A DNA stretch of 64,000 nt. Origin: Flavobacteriales bacterium. Its GTDB lineage: Bacteria; Bacteroidota; Bacteroidia; Flavobacteriales_F; PHOS-HE28. Below, piece by piece: positions 42,980-52,200 of this stretch. Below the pieces are notes generated by a model, which searched no databases, was not told where the DNA came from, and was given only the letters and a program-made list of their open reading frames with translations. The stretch covers positions 62,001 to 126,000 of the forward strand of contig JADJKO010000011.1 of NCBI GenBank assembly GCA_016705955.1. Reading direction: 5' to 3'. Both the position numbers and the translations under genes were made by a program. The first letter of the stretch is position 1. Every line of letters starts with the position of its first letter.

Positions 42980-45193
42980 ATGAGAGCACTGTCCACTTCA
43001 TTCCTGTTGCTCTTGGCGCCCGTCGCGGCCTCTGCGCTCACCATCAACGGGAACATCACCCACCCGACGTGCAGCTATGCGAACGGATCCATTGATGCGT
43101 ACGCGACCGGAGGCGCTGCGCCGTACAGCTACATGTGGTCCCCTGTGCCGCCGAGCGGACAAGGGGTTCCAAGTATTTCGGGTCTCACCGCTGGAACATG
43201 GACGTTGACCGTGACCGACAATGTGGGTACGCAGGCTTCACACGATTTCGTCCTGGTCGCGGGACAACTCAACGTCGATTTCAATTACACATGGGTCTAT
43301 GATAACAGCGCGGCGCATCACCCGTGTCCGGGATCGCAAAACGGATCCATCAGCATTATCACCGCTGCACTGAATGGTTTGGGGCCATACACCGGAACGC
43401 TGGACGTCAATGGCTCGATCTCCGGCCCGCTCGGTTTCGACATCAATACCGGCGCTCCGTACTTCGGGTACTTCGGCGTCAATGATCAGGTGTACCTCAC
43501 CATCACGGACTTCAACGGATGTTCCGGAAGTAGCTGGATAGGTATCGATTCACCGCAATCCTTGGGCGCGATCGCCACGAACATCAACCCGTCGTGTGGG
43601 GGTCTGGCCAATGGAAGTGCCGAGCTCATCTTCGGGTTTGCGGGCCCCTATGGCCCTGCGATCTCGGTCTTTCAGATCGGTGTGGGCGGCGCGATCTTCC
43701 AGGATCTGAACCCCATGGAGCCTTTGGTGCTCACAGGCTTGGAAGCAGGTGATTATACGGTGTATGGTGATTACTCATCCGTCTACTTCGGTCCTCCGGG
43801 ATGCGGCTACACGAGCAATTTCACCATCCCCGACCTTGGCCCCGACTGTGGTTCGGTGAGCGGCCGACTCTATATCGACAACAACCAGAACTGCGTGCAG
43901 AATGGTGCGGAACCGAGCGTGCCGTACCGCGTGATCGAGATCTTGCCCGGCCCGCAGTACGCGATCACGAATGCCAACGGCGATTTCACGCGGAACCTGA
44001 TCAATGGGAACTTCACCTTGGAAGCACAGGGAACCGGAACCGATCTGTATCCGATCTGTCCATCCACGGCGCTGGCGCCTTTCACCGTGAATTACAACAA
44101 CGTCACCGTGAACCTCGCGGATAGCAGCTTGGTCCCGCTGGATGTGCAGGTCACCGCGCACGCGAACGTGGCCCGTCCTGGTTTCGCGCATACGATCTGG
44201 GGGAATGTGCGGAACCTCAGCGCGCAGATCAGCGGCGCGGTCACGCTCACGATGACCTTCGACGCGCAGATGTCCTATGCGAGCGCGACGCCTGCACCGA
44301 CCACGGTGAACGCGAACACGATCACATGGGATCTTCCGGCCCTCAGCGCTTTCGGTCAACACAATTTCAGCATCACCCTACAAGTGCCGGCCGATGTGGG
44401 CTTGATCGGCCAGCCGTTCGCGCATGCATTCACAGCGAGCCAGAGCTTGACGGAATCGACCCTTGCGAACAACATGGCAAACCCAGGCGGGGTCATCCAA
44501 GGGGCATACGATCCGAACGACAAGCGCGCGTTCACCAGCAGTGGCTGGAGCAGCGATCTGTATTACATCGGACAGGATGAATGGATCGATTATGTGATCC
44601 GTTTCCAGAACACCGGAACCGATACGTCCTTCACGGTAGTGGTTTCGGATACGCTCGCAGCCGATCTCGACATGGCGAGCTTCGAGCAAGGCGTGGCCTC
44701 GCATCCGTTCACCGTCGAGTTCAAGAACGACAGGGTAGTGGAGTGGCGCTTCGCGAACATCCTGTTGCCCGATAGCGGCACCAATGAGGCCGCAAGTCAT
44801 GGCCTCATCAGCTTCCGGATCAAACCTGCGCAACCGCTTGTGCCGGGTAGCGTGATCGCCAATAACGCCGACATCTTCTTCGACTTCAACCCGCCGATCC
44901 GCACGAACGATGCGGTGTTGACGACCGAGTTCAGCACGGCGGTACGCGAACAAGGACCCGGACAAGTGCTCCTCGTTCCGAATCCGGCGAGCGATCACAT
45001 CACGCTCACATCGAACACCACCACGATCCTCGGCGTCCGTGTATTCAGTGCCGATGGAAGGCTGATGCGCATTGAAGGGGGCAATGCGAACCGATGCACC
45101 ATGGAGGTCTCGGATCTCTCACCCGGCATCTATGTGGCGCAAGTGCGTCTTGGAAACGGCGGTGTCATTCAACAGCGCTTCATCAAGCACTGA
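42980..45193 (+). CDS. T9SS-secreted SprB-repeat/DUF7619-like surface protein, copy 4
   Basis: 737 residues, intact. Signal peptide MRALSTSFLLLLAPVAASA; repeat YATGGAAPYSYMWSPVPPSG ending AGTWTLTVTDNVGTQ; GRLYIDNNQNCVQNGAEPSV; DUF11-like ANVARPGFAHTIWGNVRN; DUF7619-like domain GAYDPNDKRAFTSSGWSSDL with YVIRFQNTGTDTSFTVVVSD and DIFFDFNPPIRTNDAVL; T9SS tail VLLVPNPASDHITLTSN to QQRFIKH. Starts 36 bases after copy 3, which is the widest gap of the array. Confidence 0.85.
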   Translation: MRALSTSFLLLLAPVAASALTINGNITHPTCSYANGSIDAYATGGAAPYSYMWSPVPPSGQGVPSISGLTAGTWTLTVTDNVGTQASHDFVLVAGQLNVDFNYTWVYDNSAAHHPCPGSQNGSISIITAALNGLGPYTGTLDVNGSISGPLGFDINTGAPYFGYFGVNDQVYLTITDFNGCSGSSWIGIDSPQSLGAIATNINPSCGGLANGSAELIFGFAGPYGPAISVFQIGVGGAIFQDLNPMEPLVLTGLEAGDYTVYGDYSSVYFGPPGCGYTSNFTIPDLGPDCGSVSGRLYIDNNQNCVQNGAEPSVPYRVIEILPGPQYAITNANGDFTRNLINGNFTLEAQGTGTDLYPICPSTALAPFTVNYNNVTVNLADSSLVPLDVQVTAHANVARPGFAHTIWGNVRNLSAQISGAVTLTMTFDAQMSYASATPAPTTVNANTITWDLPALSAFGQHNFSITLQVPADVGLIGQPFAHAFTASQSLTESTLANNMANPGGVIQGAYDPNDKRAFTSSGWSSDLYYIGQDEWIDYVIRFQNTGTDTSFTVVVSDTLAADLDMASFEQGVASHPFTVEFKNDRVVEWRFANILLPDSGTNEAASHGLISFRIKPAQPLVPGSVIANNADIFFDFNPPIRTNDAVLTTEFSTAVREQGPGQVLLVPNPASDHITLTSNTTTILGVRVFSADGRLMRIEGGNANRCTMEVSDLSPGIYVAQVRLGNGGVIQQRFIKH

Positions 45194-45197
45194 TCAC

Positions 45198-47374
45198 ATG
45201 CGTGCTCTTCTGATCATTTCGATACTCTTCCATCTTTCCGCGGTTGCAACGCCGCTTGGTGTCACGTTGATCCGGAGAGCCGCCAATTCACGGCCTGTGG
45301 AAATCCAATTGGCCAGCTGCTGATCACCGTGAGCGGTGGCACCGAACCATACACTTATCAGTGGAGCGATGGACCCACCATCGAGGACCGCACGGATCTG
45401 AGCGCAGGTTCCTACACGGTGACCGTTACCGACTTCGTCGGTGCAACGGTGGATGCCACGTTCAGCATCACAAATGATCCGCAACTCTATGGCGGATTCA
45501 CCCAGGCCGCTGGAATGCCTTGCCCCGGTGAAGCGAACGGGACCTTGGCCGTGGTGGAGAGCACCATGCACGGGTTACCTCCGTATTCTCATTCGGTCAC
45601 GGCGAACGGGGTTCCGCTCACGTTCGTTGGTTTGACAACACCATGGAACGATCCGATGTATTTCGGGTTCGCGAACGGCGATCTGATACAGGTCGACATG
45701 ATGGACGCACTCGGTTGCTCGGGGTCCATCACGCAAGTGGCCTTCGGTCCGGATGCAACGCCGGTCACCGTTGATGCGACCGTAGGTGAATGCGTTGGGA
45801 CTTTGGGAAAGATCCATTGGTCCGGTGCTTTTCCATGGTCGGTGGATCTTACCGTAGTGGATGATGTCGGCGTATCGCATTATCACTCATCGAACGCCAG
45901 CACGGCAGGCTGGATCAACGGCTTGGCTGCGGGGAACTATGTTCTGAAACAGACGTGGACCTATCTCTGGACAGCACCTTGCGATACGATCTTCATCCCA
46001 TTCACGGTTCCGTATGTGGGCAACTTATGCGGCACGGTGCAAGGCAGCAGTTGGTACGATGTGAATGGAGATTGTGTGCACGATGTCAATGAAGTGGGCA
46101 TTCCGTACAGCCCCATGTTGATCCAGCCCGGCGGACAAGTGGCGCTCACCGGTTTCGGTGGTGGATTCACCTTTCCACTGACGAATGGTGCTTACACGTT
46201 GGAGCAGGCCAATGCCACCTTGATCCCGATATGCCCAGCCGCGCAACCGGTTCCCTTCACGGTGAACTCGGACATTCAAACCCTCGAACTGGCGAATGGG
46301 AGCACCGTGCCGTTGGATCTCTCCATCGTTGGGTCGCATGGCCAGGCCCGTCCGGGTTTCGATACCCAGATCCATGCGTTGGTGCGCAACCTATCACCGC
46401 AATTGAGCGGTGCGGTAACGGCCACCATCACCTTCGATCCGTTGCTCGTCTTCCAGATCGCATGGCCACAGCCAACCGATGTGACCGGGAATACCGTGAC
46501 CTGGGACTTCCCCGCGATGAGTTCTTTTGGACAACAGGACCTTCACGTGCAGGCCAATGTGCCAGTGGGCACTGCGCTCGGGACCTTGCTCGCATGCAGT
46601 GGAACGGTCTCCAACACCCTTTCGGATGCACTGCTTTCCAACAACAGCTTCGGTGTTTCGCAAAGTGTGACGCAAGTGGTCACCGGCAGCTTCGATCCCA
46701 ACGATAAGATCGCGCGCACCAGCAGTGCGTGGAGCGATGCACTCTACTACATCGATCAGGATGAATGGATCGATTACACCATCCGCTTCCAGAACACCGG
46801 CACCGATACGGCGTTCACGGTGGTGGTCACGGACACGGTGAGCGCGGCGCTCGATCTCTTGAGCTTCGAGCAGGGCGCATCGTCCCATCCGTTCTCCGTT
46901 TCGTTCAAGCCGGGCCGTGTGATCGAGTGGCGCTTCGCGAACATCCTCTTGCCGGACAGCAACGTGAACGAAGCCGCGAGCCATGGCCTCGTCAGCTTCC
47001 GCATCAAACCGATGCTTCCGTTGTTGCTCGGCACGTCGATCGAGAACACCGCGAACATCTATTTCGACTTCAACGATCCGGTGATCACCGAGCCGAGCGT
47101 GCTGCTGGCGGAGTTCAGTACAGCGATCCATGAACGAGCTGCCGGAAACGAGATCGGGTTGTTCCCGAATCCGGGCTCGGACCAGATCACTTTGGCAGTG
47201 GATGGCAATTTCTCCGTGCAGGTGATGGACTTGGCAGGAAGGGTGATGCTCCGGTCCGTCGGTCATGCGGATCGCGCAACGCTTTCAGCCACGGCGCTGG
47301 TCTCCGGCGTGTATCTGGTCGGCATAACCACCATCGATGGTCGAACGTTCACACGGCCCTGGACGAAACTCTAG
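45198..47374 (+). CDS. T9SS-secreted SprB-repeat/DUF7619-like protein, copy 5, one frameshift
   Basis: ATG at 45198 starts a signal peptide (MRALLIISILFHLSAVA); by about 45265-45285 the frame changes by one base, after which FTACGNPIGQLLITVSGG (SprB-like) continues to 47374. Joined ~725 residues. Other parts: QWSDGPTIEDRTDLSAGS, CGTVQGSSWYDVNGDCVHD, GQARPGFDTQIHALVRN, GSFDPNDKIARTSSAWSDAL, YTIRFQNTGTDTAFTVVVTD, NIYFDFNDPVITEPSVLLAEF, T9SS tail IGLFPNPGSDQITLAVD. Gap to copy 4 is four bases. One apparent base deletion; otherwise intact. Confidence 0.8.
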
Positions 47375-47377
47375 GCC

Positions 47378-47542
47378 ATGGCAAGCAACCATTCCACAGT
47401 GATCCGTCATTGGAGTGCTCCTCAAGACAACACCATGGATCGTACACGCTCGGCCAGCCGGAATGCGCTCATTCGTACCAGCATGTTGCTCTTCGCGCTG
47501 CTGGCCATCGTCTCCTTCGCCCTCGCCCATGTGGCGTGGTGA
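47378..47542 (+). CDS. Small single-membrane-span protein (54 aa)
   Basis: Starts three bases after the fifth array gene. 54 residues: a polar basic N-terminus (MASNHSTVIRHWSAPQ, then RTRSASRNALIRT) and one C-terminal hydrophobic helix (SMLLFALLAIVSFALAHVAW). A shorter start at 47435 (MDRTRSAS) is also possible. No homology recognised; the helix, the clean stop and the position at the end of the operon make it plausible. Confidence 0.45.
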   Translation: MASNHSTVIRHWSAPQDNTMDRTRSASRNALIRTSMLLFALLAIVSFALAHVAW

Positions 47543-47614
47543 ATAACCTGCCGTCGGTCGGCCATTTTGGTTTTTCTGGTTGCGCAGAAGGGTGTTCCGA
47601 ATACCCTTTCCCCC

Positions 47615-47622
47615 TACATTCG
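47615..47622 (+). promoter_or_regulatory. Candidate -7 box of the zinc-ribbon gene
   Basis: TACATTCG, 7 of 8 to TAnnTTTG, ending four bases before the ATG at 47627. Confidence 0.4.
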
Positions 47623-47626
47623 AGCC

Positions 47627-48043
47627 ATGCCAGCAACGGAACGCGTGTGCTTGGAGTGCGGCGAGAAACTTCTCGGCCGTACGGATAAGCGCTTTTGCAG
47701 CGATGCCTGCCGGAACCTCTTTCACTACCACACCAATAATGCGCCCATCAACTATGTGCGCAACGTGGTGAACGCGTTGAAGCGGAATCGCCGGATCATG
47801 GCCGAGTTGAACACAGGGCCGGAGGGGAAGACCAAGGTGCATAGGGAGAAGCTCATTGAACGCGGGTACAGCTTCATGTACCACACCAATACGCACCGCA
47901 CCAAGGCGGGGAACACCTACGTGTTCTGTTTCGAGCAGGGCTTCCTCGAACTGACCGAGAATTGGTTCATGCTCGTACGGCGCGACGAATATCTGGATCG
48001 GGCAGGGGACCAGCGGCCGGATACCACGAGGAGCGTGAGCTAG
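47627..48043 (+). CDS. Zinc-ribbon (MYM/FCS-like) protein of unknown function
   Basis: 138 residues from the ATG at 47627, chosen because it follows a TACATTCG box and begins directly with MPATERVCLECGEKL; an in-frame ATG at 47567 would add 20 residues without support. N-terminal Cys4 pair CLECG...RFCSDACRNLFH forms a zinc ribbon related to the FCS/MYM type, followed by a basic helical part (NYVRNVVNALKRNRRIMAEL, TKVHREKLIERGYSF) that may bind nucleic acid. The family is common in flavobacteria, function unknown. Its stop overlaps the stop region of the convergent small gene by four bases. Confidence 0.72.
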   Translation: MPATERVCLECGEKLLGRTDKRFCSDACRNLFHYHTNNAPINYVRNVVNALKRNRRIMAELNTGPEGKTKVHREKLIERGYSFMYHTNTHRTKAGNTYVFCFEQGFLELTENWFMLVRRDEYLDRAGDQRPDTTRSVS

Positions 48044-48165
48044 CTCATCGCCCAGACCACGAGAATGATCGCGGTGAGGATGATAAGGCTGACCAGTACC
48101 GGCCCAGCGATCTCATTCTGTTCAGCTTCCTCCGGGAAATGTGCGCTGTGGTGTTGATCGCTCAT
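48040..48165 (-). CDS. Small membrane protein (41 aa)
   Basis: 41 residues from the ATG at 48165: MSDQHHSAHFPEEAEQNE, then one hydrophobic helix (IAGPVLVSLIILTAIILVVW). A longer frame begins at 48327 but runs through the promoter. A perfect TAnnTTTG box is 34 bases upstream. Such small acidic-N-terminus single-span proteins are frequent in Bacteroidota respiratory or secretion loci; no function assigned. Convergent with the zinc-ribbon gene. Confidence 0.55.
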   Translation of the reverse strand: MSDQHHSAHFPEEAEQNEIAGPVLVSLIILTAIILVVWAMS

Positions 48166-48199
48166 GATCGTCTTGCCGCACCTGATAGCGCGGCGCGGG

Positions 48200-48207
48200 C
48201 AAATATA
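48200..48207 (-). promoter_or_regulatory. -7 box of the small membrane-protein gene
   Basis: Minus strand TATATTTG, a perfect TAnnTTTG, 34 bases before the ATG at 48165. No clear -33 TTG. Confidence 0.5.
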
Positions 48208-48263
48208 TACGCCGTCCTGTAGAGGGAATGTGGGGAAGCAGCCTGTTGGATCGGATCCTGATC

Positions 48264-48455
48264 TCAGTTCAAACTGAAAGTCGGTTGCCGCAGCACCATA
48301 CGCGCGATCACGGAACTCTCGTTGCACCGCATCTGCTGGAAGAGCGAATGCACCTGCTGGTCGAGTTCGTGGTCGCTGAGCTTCGCTAGATCCTTATAGA
48401 CCGGCAGGCTGCTCCTGCTCTTGAGGATGAGCGCTATTTTGTAGGAGCGTGACAT
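48264..48455 (-). CDS. Small hypothetical protein (63 aa)
   Basis: 63 residues from the ATG at 48455 (MSRSYKIALILKSRSSLPVY). Continues DLAKLSDHELDQQVHSLFQQ to the C-terminus; no signal peptide, no membrane helix beyond a weak N-terminal hydrophobic patch. The longer open frame to 48626 has no start support. Family not recognised. Confidence 0.4.
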   Translation of the reverse strand: MSRSYKIALILKSRSSLPVYKDLAKLSDHELDQQVHSLFQQMRCNESSVIARMVLRQPTFSLN

Positions 48456-48866
48456 GTGATGCACAACCAAGACGTGTCTACAGAGCATTGGGATGCCTCT
48501 GCTGATCATTCGCGGATCCGATCTTGGAGGAACGGGCTTGGCGGATCGATGAACGGTGGTCCGTGGCAGCCGTTCCAGGACAAGGCACATTGCGCTCCCG
48601 GGACTTCTAGCTCGAATTTCGAGCATCGCTGTGTAGCACTTGGCGCCTGATCCCTATAAGGCCATCACCAACATTTCGCGATGAACCTGTGAATGTCCGG
48701 TCCGGTAAGGAGTGATCCGCGCGTATCCTGTTCCTAGCAAGGTGGTGGTAGGCGGAATCCCCGACGGCTATTCGTCTATTCGATATGACAGAGACGGGCG
48801 GCGTAGGCCGAGAATAGGTGCGGTTGTCCGAGGCGCCCTACATTCGCGGCCCAACATTCCAGAATC
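48456..48866. other. Intergenic, 411 bases, no gene recognised
   Basis: No start codon with coding character on either strand. A small palindrome GCTCGAATTTCGAGC lies near 48612-48626, and TACATTCG at 48839-48846 is a candidate -7 box for the small basic protein that follows. Confidence 0.4.
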
Positions 48867-48998
48867 ATGGCACAGGATCCACAGGCGCAAGCCATCCGCA
48901 AACGCAAGGCGACCAGGAAGATCGCCCGCCTGAAGGCCGCTGCTGTAGCAGCTCCGGACAAGGCCCCGAAGACCAAGTCCGCTGAGGCGAAAGCCTGA
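48867..48998 (+). CDS. Small Lys/Ala-rich basic protein (43 aa)
   Basis: 43 residues: MAQDPQAQAIRKRKATRK, then IARLKAAAVAAPDKAPKT and a Lys/Ala tail (KSAEAKA). About one quarter Lys or Arg with Ala/Pro spacing, like small histone-H1-type or other nucleic-acid-binding proteins of Bacteroidota. Preceded by a TACATTCG box (48839-48846) and followed by a strong hairpin, which supports a real small gene. Function not assigned. Confidence 0.5.
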   Translation: MAQDPQAQAIRKRKATRKIARLKAAAVAAPDKAPKTKSAEAKA

Positions 48999-49018
48999 CC
49001 GAGCGGGCATTCCCACGG

Positions 49019-49047
49019 TTGAAGCCCGGCGAACAGCCGGGCTTCAA
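49019..49047 (+). terminator. Hairpin terminator after the small basic gene
   Basis: TTGAAGCCCGGC, five-base loop GAACA, GCCGGGCTTCAA: twelve perfect pairs. No long T tract on plus; on minus it is read after nothing coding, so plus-strand use is more likely. Confidence 0.55.
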
Positions 49048-49198
49048 CATGTCCGGATCCCGTGTCACTCCCTTGTTGGTGGATCGTCGCCCCCAACGGA
49101 CGTCACACCGGAAGTCGCACGCACGTTCTGGTGCGTGGTGGCGATCCAGAGTGATAAATCCCGCGATCGGAACATTCTTTTCAGTGATCGCGCAGAAC

Positions 49199-49230
49199 GA
49201 AAGAACCCTGGCGATCCGCCGGGGTTCTTT
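49199..49230. terminator. Terminator of the delta-60 repeat gene
   Basis: AAAGAACCCTGGCG / CGCCGGGGTTCTTT arms (14 pairs with one U-G wobble, three-base loop ATC), starting nine bases after the gene's stop at 49239 (minus reading). The arms end in AAAG/CTTT, giving a T-containing 3' side on the minus strand. Likely intrinsic terminator of that gene. Confidence 0.6.
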
Positions 49231-49238
49231 CCTGTTCG

Positions 49239-52200
49239 TTACTTCTGGATCACCAACCGCTCGGTGTACACCGCATCCCCTGCAGTGATGTGTACCATGT
49301 ACAGACCCGTGGCCAGTTCACCATTCAGATCCAGCACCGTGTTGATGAAGCCTCCCGAGCCGGGGCCGAGAGGGTTCACCGCGATCGTACGTGCGCTCAC
49401 CCGCTTGCCGAAGGCATCGTAGATGTCCACGCTCACGGTATGCACCCCGTCGGCGATCGCATCGATGCTCAGGAAGAGCTGATCGCCACGGTTCGGGTTG
49501 GGATAGAGTCCCACGCTTTGCTCGGACCGACCGGCTTCGAGCATGTGATTGTTCCCTACGAACTCCTCATCGCAACCACCGGTGTACACTTCGCACACCT
49601 TGCCCCACGGCGTGAGGTCATCCACCGGATCCACACCACCGCGACACCACGTAGAACCGCTGTTGAAGCTCGCGCGCACCTCCACCTCATAGGTCTTGCA
49701 CTCCGCGAAACCATCGCTTGTATGCATGTGCGTGAAGTTGGTGTTGCTGTTGCGCACGATCACCACGTTCTCCGCCGGGATGCGGAAGCGGAACTGGTAT
49801 TTGTTCGCCTGCACGTTCACGCAGTTGTTGTTGTAGCGCGTCACCGGCATGCACACCACGCGGTTGGCCGCGCCGGAGCTATTGCCCGCGGGCAGCGTAA
49901 TGTTCTTGCCGCAGCTGTGGTTGGCATTGCTCAGGTCATCCACCAACGCAGCCGCGCCGCATTGGCCCAGGGTGTTATCGATCCGCATGCGACAGGCGCT
50001 GCCCCATGCACGCCATTGGCCCGGAGCGATGCGGGTACGCACGCGCACGTTGTACATCGTTCCTTCCGCCAAAGAAGGCAACGCGGCCATGCTCACCTGG
50101 TTGGATCCCGGGCCATTGGCAGGGTAGCGGATGCTCAGGCCACCGTTGGGTTCGTAGATCCAGAACTGGTACACGTTACCGCTGGTGCCGTTGGGGGTAT
50201 TATCCGCCGTGAGCCTATCGGAACAGTTCGCATTCACGCCGCGCCGCAGTTCCAACCGGTCGCAACTTGCGCTGATCAATCGGTCGTTGCCCACGGGGAC
50301 GTTCACGCCGGTGTTGCCCGCGATCTGGCTGGGACAGCCGTTGTTGAGGTTGCTGCGGTTGTCGATCACGCGCTTGCCGCCCACGCGCACGATGTAGCCG
50401 CCGTTCACGATACCGTCGCAGTTCTCGTCCTCGAAGACGAAGTAGAATTCACCATCGGGCAGACAGGTGGTCTCTGTGTAGTCCGGGCTGGCAGGCGGGT
50501 TGTAGTATCCGGGGTAACCAGGTGAGCTTTGCACCACCGCGTTGCTTCCTGCATCATGCAAGGCCCAGCGCAGACCACCGCCGTCGGTGCTGAACTCGAG
50601 CTCGACGATGGTGGAGCACGGCGGTTCAGCGTTGACACGGGCCAGGCGGTTGCGCCCCGTGCCGTTGTAACTGGTGAAGGAACCGCTGATGAGCACCTTG
50701 CCGTTGGACTGCACGGCCATGGTCGTGATCGATCCTGAATATCCCGTTCCGGGCACACCTGTTCCGGGGTCGAAGCTGTTGTCTAAGCTGCCGTTCACGT
50801 TCAATCGTGCCAGGCGTGGCCGCGATACGCCGTTGACGCTGATGAAGTAGCCGCCGATCAGCACTTTCCCATCATACTGTTCCTTGATGGACAGTACGGC
50901 GTTCTCCGCTCCGATCCCCGGAGCGAACGAAGCATCGTTACTGCCGTTGGGCAGGAGGCGTGCAATGCGGTTGCGCGGCGTGCCATTGAAGCTGGTGAAC
51001 CACCCGCCGATGAGAATGGTGCCATCGGTACGTAGCGACATGGCGAGGATATTCGCACTTGCCCCGCTGCCGATAGTGAAGGACGCATCCAGGCTGCCAT
51101 CCGAGTTCACCCGGGCGACGTAGTTGCGGTTGATGTTGTTGTAGCTCTGGAAGTCCCCGGCGATGAGCACCTTTCCGTCAGGTTGCAAGGCCATGGCCCT
51201 CACATAGCCGTTGGCGCCCGTACCTGGATCGAAGGAGAGGTCCAAACTGCCATCGCTGTTCAAGCGAGCGATATTCCGGAACGGCACCAGATCTACCGTG
51301 TTCCACACTCCACCGATCACCACCTTCCCATCGGGTTGTAGCACGATGGCTTGTACTTCATTGTCCACCCCGGCACCCGGATCGAAGGAGGTATCCAGCG
51401 CGCCGTCGCTGTTCAGGCGCGCTATGCCTTTGCGTGCAGTGCCGTTGTAGTTGGTGAAGTTCCCCCCGATCAGCAGCTTGCCATCGGGTTGGCGCACGAT
51501 GGCATAGATCACACTATTCGGGCCGGTACCCGCGTTGAAGGTCCCATCCACTGAACCATCCGCGAACAGGCGGGCGATCCGCGGGCGCGTGATACCGTTC
51601 ACCGTGTTGAAATTCCCGCCAATGAGGATCCGACCATCCGGCAATACGACCATGGCCTGCGCTCCGCCACCAAGGCCGGAGGATGGGTTGTAGCCATTGT
51701 CGAGCGCCCCGTTCGTGCCGAACCGGGCCAGTCCGTTGCGGGGGATCGCGAAGTTGCCGCCGGCCAGAAGCATACCATCGGTCTGCAGGGCCATGCAAAT
51801 GACGGCGCCGTTCACACCCGCTCCGGGGTCATAGGTGCCATCCAATGTACCATCGGTATTGAACCGGGCCAGCCGGTTGCGTGTGCTACCACCCACATTG
51901 GAGAAGCTGCCGCCGATCAATACGCGGCCATCGGCTTGTTGGAATACGGCAAAAACGAAATTGTTGGCGCCCGTGCCGGGATCGAACGACCCATCCAAGC
52001 TGCCATCACTGTTGATGCGGGCCACACGATTGCGCCCTGTGCCGTTGTAGGTGGTGAAATTGCCCACAATGAGCACCTTGCCATCCGTTTGCAAGGCGAC
52101 CCCACGCACCATGCTGTTGGCACCTGCAACAGGGGCGAAGGACGGATCCAGGCTGCCATCCGCATTAGCACGTGCGATGTAGTTGCGGCCAACTCCATTG

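Noticed and set aside
49290..50525. 411-codon plus-strand open frame
   Set aside because: Antisense shadow of the delta-60 repeat protein gene.
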